Origin: DATCMA01 sp036563645
Lineage (GTDB): Bacteria > Actinomycetota > Actinomycetes > Mycobacteriales > Micromonosporaceae
Length of the DNA stretch: 64,000 nucleotides
Direction: 5' to 3'
Assembly (NCBI GenBank): GCA_036563645.1
Contig: DATCMA010000056.1
Span: 49,052 to 113,051 of the forward strand
Below the pieces are notes generated by a model. That model had not been told where the DNA came from, did not search any database, and was given only the letters and a program-made list of their open reading frames with translations. The translations under genes and the position numbers were made by a program. Shown piece by piece: positions 8,451-14,318 of the stretch (positions within the stretch are counted from its first letter, which is position 1; each line of letters begins with the position of its first letter).

Positions 8451-9451
8451 CGGGTACCTACCGGTCGGCTCAGCGGACGGACCGAGACCTGCCGCAGGCG
8501 GCGGACCGCGCCCACGGCCACCCCGGCGGCCGTGGCGAGCTGGGTCACCAGGTGCGCCACGAAGAAGGCCGGGAGGAAGGACCAGCCCCGTTCCCGGCGG
8601 ACGAAGGAGAACAGCCCGGGATCGGCGACCGCGAAGAGCGCCACGAACGCGAGGGGGACGACGGCCAGCGCGGGCCCGACGGCGATGAGAGGCAGGGTCG
8701 CGACTGCGGCGGTGCCGCCGATGAGCCCAGCGGCGGGGTTGACCACGACCCCTCCGTCCGCCAGCCGGTGTCGTCCGGCGAACCCGGCGAGCGGAAGCGA
8801 GCGCCGGTACTGCTCCCGCACCATGGCGATGAAGCCGGCGCAGTCGTCGTGCCGGCCGACGACGGTGTCCGTCAGCCGGATCGTCGTCACCCGCGCGAGC
8901 CGGTCGCTGTATTCGACGTCCTCGGCGTCCCGCAGGGCCTCGTTGAACGGACCCGCGGCGAAGAACACCGACCGGCGGATCGCCGCCAGGGCGAAGATGG
9001 CGGTGCGGACCCGGCCGACGCTGCGCCGCCGCCACCAGTGCGCGTGCAGGACCTTGTAGTGCTCAACCCAGCCGTCGTCGAACAGCGGACGGGTGTCGTA
9101 GGTGCCGTGGACGCACCCGCAGGAGGGGTCGTCGCGGAGAATGCGCACGGCGTTGGCGATCGCGTCGGGACGCAGCGCCACGTCCGAGTCGACGAAGAAC
9201 AGCACCTCTCCCCGGGCCTCCCGGGCGCCGCGGTTGCGCGCCGCGGAGACACCTCGGTTGCCGCCAGTCGTGATGAGGCGGCACGGATAGCGGGCGGCGA
9301 TCTTTCGCGATTCGTCGGTGGACCCATCATCGACCACGATCACCTCATACGGCGCGTATGTCTGCGCGAAGATGGCGTCCAGGCACGCGCCGAGGGTTTT
9401 CGCGTAGTTGTAGTTGGGAACGATCACCGACACCGTCGGTTCATGGCCCAT
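8447..9451 (-). CDS. family 2 glycosyltransferase, paralogue of the GT2 at 2896-3936
   Basis: 334 residues from ATG 9451 (GGGAGAAGG shortly upstream); an in-frame ATG at 9475 would add 8 residues. N-terminal motifs VSVIVPNYNYAKTLGACLDA, VVDDGSTDES and FFVDSDVALRPDA give a GT-A catalytic domain; the C-terminal third has several hydrophobic helices (GGTAAVATLPLIAVGPAL, VVPLAFVALFAV, AFFVAHLVTQLATAAGVAVG). It appears to be the first gene of the glycan cluster, with the next gene overlapping by 4 bases. The strong hairpin at 9701-9741 separates it from the small peptide gene upstream, so it likely has its own promoter in 9452-9700, although I see no clear one. Duplication of the enzyme at each end of one operon suggests two related transfer steps. 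Confidence 0.88.
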   Translation of the reverse strand: MGHEPTVSVIVPNYNYAKTLGACLDAIFAQTYAPYEVIVVDDGSTDESRKIAARYPCRLITTGGNRGVSAARNRGAREARGEVLFFVDSDVALRPDAIANAVRILRDDPSCGCVHGTYDTRPLFDDGWVEHYKVLHAHWWRRRSVGRVRTAIFALAAIRRSVFFAAGPFNEALRDAEDVEYSDRLARVTTIRLTDTVVGRHDDCAGFIAMVREQYRRSLPLAGFAGRHRLADGGVVVNPAAGLIGGTAAVATLPLIAVGPALAVVPLAFVALFAVADPGLFSFVRRERGWSFLPAFFVAHLVTQLATAAGVAVGAVRRLRQVSVRPLSRPVGTR

Positions 9452-9700
9452 CCGGCCTTCTCCCTTCGCTGACATCTCGACGTCCCCGAGAGCGCGTTCT
9501 TTTGCGGGACATCGACTCGGGCTTGTCGGTGAGCGACGTTAGGGGCCGCGGGGAGAAGGGCCAAGGTGGCGACCGCGGAAAGGCGAACGGGTTGTCGGCC
9601 AAGGTCGCATTCTCCGCTACGACTATCGGCGCACCCCGGGTGCCCTTGGGTGACGATTCCTACGCCCATCGCCGCACGTCAGGCGTGGGACAGCCAAAAA

Positions 9701-9741
9701 ACGAAAACTCCCCGGCCCGTGCGGTACCGGGGAGTTTTCGT
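9701..9741 (-). terminator. strong rho-independent terminator
   Basis: Perfect 15-bp stem (9701-9715 with 9727-9741), 11-base loop. On the minus strand the stem is followed directly by a run of six T (complement of AAAAAA at 9695-9700), the classic arrangement. It lies 9 bases after the stop of the 61-residue peptide gene, so that gene is a separately ended transcript. Confidence 0.9.
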
Positions 9742-9749
9742 GAGATCTG

Positions 9750-9935
9750 CTATGTGAGTCGCATCAGGGGAATGAGCATCGGGGGATAGTTGTCCGCGAT
9801 TCCCGTAACCAGTCGGTCGAACGCGGTTCCCGGCGGCTTTCCACCACCCCTTCGGTGCCGTCGCTCCTCACGACCCCGTCCCCTATCCGGGATCGTCGCC
9901 AATTGACTTTCGGCGACCGCGTTGCTTTTCTGCAT
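9750..9935 (-). CDS. 61-residue peptide of unknown function, SARP-linked
   Basis: Not a family I recognise. It is supported as real by AAAGGAG placed 7 bases before ATG 9935, by a stop (TAG) followed 9 bases later by a strong terminator, and by its position just downstream of the SARP regulator. The peptide has no Cys, a polar N-terminus, a very basic middle (GRGREERRHRRGGGK) and a hydrophobic, Pro-containing C-terminus ending DNYPPMLIPLMRLT. This leader-like plus hydrophobic-tail layout resembles precursors of modified peptides, but no radical-SAM, lanthipeptide synthetase or lasso cyclase gene lies in the window, so that is speculation. A small regulatory or secreted peptide is the other reading. 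Confidence 0.55.
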   Translation of the reverse strand: MQKSNAVAESQLATIPDRGRGREERRHRRGGGKPPGTAFDRLVTGIADNYPPMLIPLMRLT

Positions 9936-10069
9936 TATTCACTCCTTTCGTACGAAGGAATAGCCCAACGTCGGGATCGACGAATCGCCCGGCCGATGTG
10001 GGTAGGACGGGCTCGGCGACACGCGGGATCCGAAATGAGCGACCTGAGGAGAGAATTCGCACGAAGCGG

Positions 10070-10792
10070 CTACACGTCGGCCATGCGCAATTCGGCGAGG
10101 TCGCTCCATCGGCCGGCCTGCGCGGCCAGGCCGAGTTTGCGGTACGCCTCCACGAGCTCCTCACACGCGAACCAGTCGTAGGGGTCGATCTCGAGCGCCC
10201 GCTCTGACCACTCGATGACCGCCCACGGGTCGCCGGCGGCGCGCGCCCGCTCGATCAAGAACTGCACGGCGCGCAGCGCCGCGCTGCGTAACCGCTCCCG
10301 GTGCTCGAGGATCCACGGCGCGTCCTCGGCGGGCAGCAGGGTGCCCCCGTAGTGGTGAAGTGCCCGCCGATAGTGCGCGCCGGCGGCGTCCAGATCCCGG
10401 GCGCCGCGCGCCGCGTCGCCGGCACGCATCGCGTGCAGGAAGTCGTCGACGTCGGTGCGAAGGCCGTCCCCGGTCAACACGTACCCGTCGCGGGTACAGC
10501 GCAACTCGACCGGCGCCCCCGCGTCCACGAGGGGGCGCAGCACCCGTCGCACCCCGTGGACCGCGGCCTTGACCGATGTCGCTCCTGCCGGCGGTACCAG
10601 GTGTGGCCACAGCTCAGCCCGCAGGCGGTCGCGATGCACCGGGCGATCGCGGTGCAACACGAGGTATTGGAAGAGTGCCCGGGACCTGCCCGCCCGCCAC
10701 GCGGTGACCGGTCGGCCCTGCACCGTTAACCGGAAGCCGCCCAACAGGACGGCGTACGCCGACACGTTGTCGCGGAAAACGACGGGGTTCAC
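10070..10792 (-). CDS. SARP-family transcriptional regulator (OmpR-type wHTH + BTAD)
   Basis: 240 residues from GTG 10792; the in-frame TGA at 10811-10813 limits extension, and no good Shine-Dalgarno is seen, so a start a few codons later is possible. Residues about 12-105 form the winged-helix domain (VLLGGFRLTVQGRPV, LFQYLVLHRDRPVHRDRL, ELWPH, SVKAAVHGVRRVL, GYVLTGDGLRTDVDDF). The rest is the helical bacterial transcriptional activation domain (ALHHYGG, APWILEHRERLR, ALEIDPYDWFACEELVEAY). Such small SARPs activate linked biosynthetic genes in actinomycetes. Likely targets here are the peptide gene 135 bases downstream and the glycan cluster beyond it; neither is shown. Confidence 0.85.
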   Translation of the reverse strand: MNPVVFRDNVSAYAVLLGGFRLTVQGRPVTAWRAGRSRALFQYLVLHRDRPVHRDRLRAELWPHLVPPAGATSVKAAVHGVRRVLRPLVDAGAPVELRCTRDGYVLTGDGLRTDVDDFLHAMRAGDAARGARDLDAAGAHYRRALHHYGGTLLPAEDAPWILEHRERLRSAALRAVQFLIERARAAGDPWAVIEWSERALEIDPYDWFACEELVEAYRKLGLAAQAGRWSDLAELRMADV

Positions 10793-10904
10793 GTCCGTCG
10801 TAGCCGAGTATCACCAATCCCCAGGCGGCGATCCCGAAACCCACGAGCGGGATAACCCAGTGCTCGGCGAGGTACGAGATATAGACGGTGATCCCTTGTA
10901 TCAC
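10614..10904 (-). CDS. possible small single-helix membrane protein overlapping the SARP gene
   Basis: GTG 10904 overlaps the stop of the upstream gene (GTGA), and the first 37 residues contain a convincing helix (HWVIPLVGFGIAAWGLVIL). From about residue 38 the frame runs inside the SARP gene and reads like a shadow, Arg- and Pro-rich without structure. Either the protein is a short N-terminal helix with a meaningless tail, or a further single-base indel near 10795-10815 hides an early stop or a membrane-anchored fusion to the SARP. I cannot choose; the N-terminal part is likely translated. Confidence 0.3.
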   Translation of the reverse strand: MIQGITVYISYLAEHWVIPLVGFGIAAWGLVILGYDGREPRRFPRQRVGVRRPVGRLPVNGAGPTGHRVAGGQVPGTLPIPRVAPRSPGASRPPAG

Positions 10905-11257
10905 GTGCGCTCCGGGGAACAGGACATGCGCGCGGTTCCGTCAAACCAGGGGTAGACCCGAGTTCCGGTGACGTGGAGGGCGCGCTGCCTGGGTGCGGGT
11001 GGCACCTGAACGTACCGTCTCTCCGCAGACTCTGGCGAAATCACGCATTGGGGCTCGTCCGTCCTGCTGGAGCTGGTGAGGCAAATCGGTCCCGCCTCAC
11101 TCTTCCAGGTGTGCCCGTCCGCGCTCGGTGCCCACAGGGTGGAGAACACGAACAGCACACATGCACCAGCGAGAGTGGCGCCGAACACGACCAGGATGCG
11201 GCCGAGAATCGTGGCACGCCGCGAGCGGGCTGTCGACATCGTGCTTCCACTCATCAT
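10901..11257 (-). CDS. small membrane-anchored protein of unknown function
   Basis: 118 residues from ATG 11257, which overlaps the stop of the EspC-like gene (ATGA); a start at the ATG at 11239, behind GGAAG, is equally good. One N-terminal helix (ILVVFGATLAGACVLFVFSTL) is preceded by Arg-rich positive residues, so the rest is probably outside the membrane. The outer part has three Cys and no motif I recognise. It is coupled to the EspC-like gene on one side and to the small helix protein on the other, suggesting a type VII-associated mini-operon whose last gene is the SARP regulator. Confidence 0.6.
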   Translation of the reverse strand: MMSGSTMSTARSRRATILGRILVVFGATLAGACVLFVFSTLWAPSADGHTWKSEAGPICLTSSSRTDEPQCVISPESAERRYVQVPPAPRQRALHVTGTRVYPWFDGTARMSCSPERT

Positions 11258-11888
11258 TGCCGAGTGTGGGGGTAAGACGCGGTCTCGCCACGTCTTCCCA
11301 ATAAGCCAGAAGTGGCCTGGGCAGCCCTGGCGATGACCTCATCACGTTTCGGGTCACCGGTGAGGTGGCCGGTGTGGGCCAACGCAGCGGTGCAATCCGC
11401 AATGGAGTGAACGTCAAGGCATTCAACAGCGGCAAGAGCCCGGGCGAAGTAGTCGCGGTATACGGGTTGGCTGAGCAGCGCGCGCGGAGGCTCGCCCCCC
11501 ATCTCGGTCAACGCCATTCCGATGTTGTGGAACACATCCGCACACCCGCGCACCCCTGCCCAATCGCCCGTCAGTGGCTTGACAATGGCTTCGTATGGGT
11601 CGTATGGCCGGTCACAGACGCCCAGCTCGGTAGCCAACACGGTCTCTTCCGAGAGGTCGACCTGCCCACCGCGGAGCGTGGCATCGAGCCTGGCAGCCGT
11701 CTGCCTGTCAGTCGATTCGTAATAGCTGATGGCCTGGCGCACGGCGTCGCTTGTCCGGGCGACGTATTTCGTGATGGACTCGAGGAAGAAACGCAGATAA
11801 TCGGTAGGGCTCTGGCGTCCTCCCAGTGCCGGTCGAGCAGCCGAGGCAAGCCTTGCAGGCCCGCAGGGTCAACCCGAAAACCCGTCAC
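11254..11888 (-). pseudogene. EspC-like type VII secretion-associated protein, one-base frameshift
   Basis: GTG 11888 starts VTGFRVDPAGLQGLPRLLDR, a typical N-terminus of EspC-type ESX-associated proteins (short helical hairpins like WXG100). The frame is lost near 11803-11808: one base appears to be missing after EDARAL, and the other frame continues TDYLRFFLESITKYVARTS and YYESTDRQTAARLDATL, the typical second helix, then a C-terminal extension with PLTGDWAGVRGCADVFHNIG. Repaired length is about 211 residues. No ESX ATPase or EccB-E genes are in the window, so the protein is an orphan substrate or co-factor here. The lesion is of the same single-base type as in three other genes in this window. 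Confidence 0.65.
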
Positions 11889-12243
11889 GCCACTCTCTCC
11901 CGCACGCGATTCTCCCTAGGCGCGCACGCTACCGCAGCTGAGCAACCTTTGCATGTTTGGATTTCACGAGATCCGTGATCATACGGTCTGCTCCGCAGCG
12001 GCATCCGGGCGTTCCTCCGCGCTGGCCCTCTGCCGGACCGCGGTCAATCGATTCACGACGGACGAACCGATGTGCGGTCCACCCAATCCACAGATTGCTC
12101 GGGGCTCGGAGGAGCAGGAGACCACGTCCCGCATACGGGGCCGGTCTCATTGGCAGGCGGACGGCTCCCTCGGTATGCCGACTCGCTCAGGGAGCGTCAC
12201 TCCGGCACGTTCTCACCCGAGCGCGATGACCGATAGCGGCGCA
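11889..12243. other. intergenic stretch, no gene seen
   Basis: Short overlapping frames exist on both strands, but none has a ribosome site, a recognisable motif or typical codon third-position bias. It must hold the promoter of the EspC-like operon (minus strand); I see no clear -35/-10 pair. Confidence 0.5.
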
Positions 12244-12281
12244 CATGCGAACGGGGCCTCCGCGGAGGCCCCGTTCGCATG
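12244..12281 (-). terminator. hairpin terminator of tRNA-Leu
   Basis: Perfect 17-bp inverted repeat (12244-12260 with 12265-12281) with loop CGCG, directly after the 3' end of the minus-strand tRNA. No long T-run follows. Confidence 0.8.
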
Positions 12282-12368
12282 TGGTGTCCGAGGGGGGACT
12301 TGAACCCCCACGCCCTATACGGGCACTAGCACCTCAAGCTAGCGCGTCTGCCATTCCGCCACCCGGAC
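12282..12368 (-). tRNA. tRNA-Leu (anticodon GAG)
   Basis: Minus-strand 87-base tRNA. The acceptor stem GTCCGGG pairs with CTCGGAC (one G-T), the anticodon stem CTAGC/GCTAG encloses the loop TTGAGGT giving anticodon GAG, there is a long variable arm of the class II type (TGCCCGTATAGGGCGT), the T-arm reads GGGGGTTCAAGTCCCCC, and CCA is encoded at 12282-12284. It reads CUC/CUU leucine codons. Confidence 0.96.
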
Positions 12369-12775
12369 ATGGACGACTACCACCAGGCTAGATGATGTAG
12401 CGCCACGACGCCATCATCTCTCGGCCGCCTGGCGGGCCGCACGGACCACAACTGTACACCGCATCGCCGAGTTCCGCACATCCACCCCACGCGTGTGGCA
12501 CATGTCAGTCACAAACTACGCATTTCGGCATGAATTTCCACGAGGAGTGGGTGCCGCGCCCGGCACCCGCGGCCGGACCGCCGTCTTCCCCTAGCCGATC
12601 GGCGGCCCACGATGGCCACAGCCCGGCTGGCCGGGGTGTGCCGATAGGCTCACAATTCCAGAGGAGCGCCGTCGCTCAGGCGGGCTGTATCGACTGATAT
12701 GCGTCGCGTGAGCGATGCTCATCATGTCCCCTCACGGACTGGCGAAGCACGTCCTCGATATCGGAGCATGACCCC
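12369..12775. other. intergenic stretch between tRNA-Leu and the TPR-FN3 gene
   Basis: About 400 bases without a supported gene. It should contain the tRNA promoter (minus strand) and the promoter of the next gene (plus strand). I could not identify convincing promoter hexamers or hairpins. Confidence 0.5.
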
Positions 12776-14146
12776 GTGTCCCAGCAGTCCTCGCTAACGG
12801 CCGTACAGCGCCACGCTCAGGCATTGCGCGATTCCGGGAACCTGCCCGCGGCCCGTGCCTACCTCGAGCGCGCACTCGAATCCGCCCGGCCCGCCTTCGG
12901 TGAGGATCACCCGGAGGTACTCGCCGCCGCGCACCAGTTGGCGAAGCTGCATCGGGAAGCTGACGATCTCATGGCGGCCCGCCGCACCCTCGAACAGGCG
13001 ATCGCCGCCGGTGAGCGCCGCCGGGGTTTCTCCGACCCCCTGATGGTGTCGCTCTGCTACGAACTGGGCGCGGTCGCTGAGGAGCTCGGCAACCGGCACG
13101 AGGCCCGCAAGAACTTCACGCGGGTGACCACCTACGGCCCCGCCGTCCTCGGCGACGACCACTGGCAGGTCCGAGCGGCGCGGGAATACCTCGGTGAGGC
13201 GCGGACTGAGGCCGCCCCACGGCCGTCGACGCCGCCGGAGACGGCGCAGTCCGGAACGTCGGTGGCCCCGCCGCCGGTGAGCTCGACGTCCGCGCTGGAG
13301 GAGCCCACCACCGTCCTGCCGATCGCGTCACCCGTGGCCACCCCACCCGCCGATGACACGACGCCCGCCCGCGACGCGGCGCCCACGGTTCCCCTCCAGC
13401 GGGAGGCCAGCCCGGCCACCGAGTCGACCGCGGCTGCTCCCCAGACCGCCCCGACGACAACGCCGACGGTCGCCCCGCACGCCCCGGCTGATCAGGGCGC
13501 TGCGCAGCGGGGGCCCGAGGTCACGCAGGCCGCCTCCCACCACGCCCCATCGCCGGCGCCGATGGAGGGCGAATCCCACCCGCAGGTGGGCGTGGAGCCG
13601 GTGTCGCCGCGGCTCACGTACCCGGTGAGCACCGACACGGCGGAGCCGGCCCCCTACCCGAGCTTCCAGTACCCCGTCGTCGCGCCGCAGCCGGCGCCGC
13701 CGACCCCACCGGCTCCGCCCGCGTCCCGCGGGCGCGGGCTGACCATCGCCGTGGCGGTCGTCGCGGGTATCGCCGCGGTGGCCGCGACGTTCGCCGGGAT
13801 CGCGGTGCTCCTCAAGGACGGGGACGAGGCGCCACCGAGCCCTCCCGGGCCCGTGTTGGCTGGGGATCCCCCCACCGACCTCCAGCTCCGCGATGACGGA
13901 TCCACGATCACGCTGACCTGGAAGGACCCCTCCCCCGGCACCGTGCCGTTCATCGTGGCCGGCGGCCGGGCAGGGCAGTCCTTGAGCGCGATGGCCACCG
14001 TCAACGCGGGTGAGACCAGCTACACCATCAACGGGCTCAGTCCGCGGCTGGACTACTGCTTCACCGTGCTCGCCGTGTACTCCGCGGACCGCTATGCGAC
14101 ATCTGGTCAGGTGTGCACCAATCGGTCGGCTCGTAACCCCGACTGA
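12776..14146 (+). CDS. TPR-containing single-pass membrane protein with external FN3-like domain
   Basis: 456 residues from GTG 12776. Residues about 5-140 are tetratricopeptide-type repeats (AYLERALESARPAFGEDHPEV, ARRTLEQAIAAGERRRG, RKNFTRVTTYGPAVLGDDHW), the pattern seen in actinobacterial TPR proteins. Then comes a long Pro/Ala/Thr-rich disordered stretch (about 145-315), one membrane helix (TIAVAVVAGIAAVAATFAG, about 322-342), and a C-terminal fibronectin-III-like domain (PTDLQLRDDGSTITLTWKDP, YTINGLSPRLDYCFTVLAV). The TPR part is cytoplasmic and the FN3 part outside, so it could link a cytoplasmic complex to the wall. It precedes another FN3 protein and a MoxR-DUF58-TgpA set, suggesting a shared envelope function. 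Confidence 0.75.
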   Translation: MSQQSSLTAVQRHAQALRDSGNLPAARAYLERALESARPAFGEDHPEVLAAAHQLAKLHREADDLMAARRTLEQAIAAGERRRGFSDPLMVSLCYELGAVAEELGNRHEARKNFTRVTTYGPAVLGDDHWQVRAAREYLGEARTEAAPRPSTPPETAQSGTSVAPPPVSSTSALEEPTTVLPIASPVATPPADDTTPARDAAPTVPLQREASPATESTAAAPQTAPTTTPTVAPHAPADQGAAQRGPEVTQAASHHAPSPAPMEGESHPQVGVEPVSPRLTYPVSTDTAEPAPYPSFQYPVVAPQPAPPTPPAPPASRGRGLTIAVAVVAGIAAVAATFAGIAVLLKDGDEAPPSPPGPVLAGDPPTDLQLRDDGSTITLTWKDPSPGTVPFIVAGGRAGQSLSAMATVNAGETSYTINGLSPRLDYCFTVLAVYSADRYATSGQVCTNRSARNPD

Positions 14147-14318
14147 GGACGAAATTCGTATCCCTATATCCCTTTCCAACACCGTCCACTAAGAGGTCAA
14201 TTTCGACACAGAGTCGTCCATAGGTCGCGGTTGTCGCTGTCCACACTCGCCCTGGCCACCCCGGCCCGTTGAAGGCAGGCCATATCATGGCTCCCGGTTT
14301 TTCGGCCGGGTACCGGCC

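Noticed and set aside
9750..9935. Lasso-peptide or lanthipeptide precursor
   Set aside because: No Cys, no acidic residue at ring positions 7-9 after a suitable Gly, no cyclase, protease or synthetase gene nearby. Left as unknown peptide.
11929..12303. Small open frames between the EspC-like gene and tRNA-Leu
   Set aside because: They overlap each other on both strands, lack ribosome sites and show no conserved motif.
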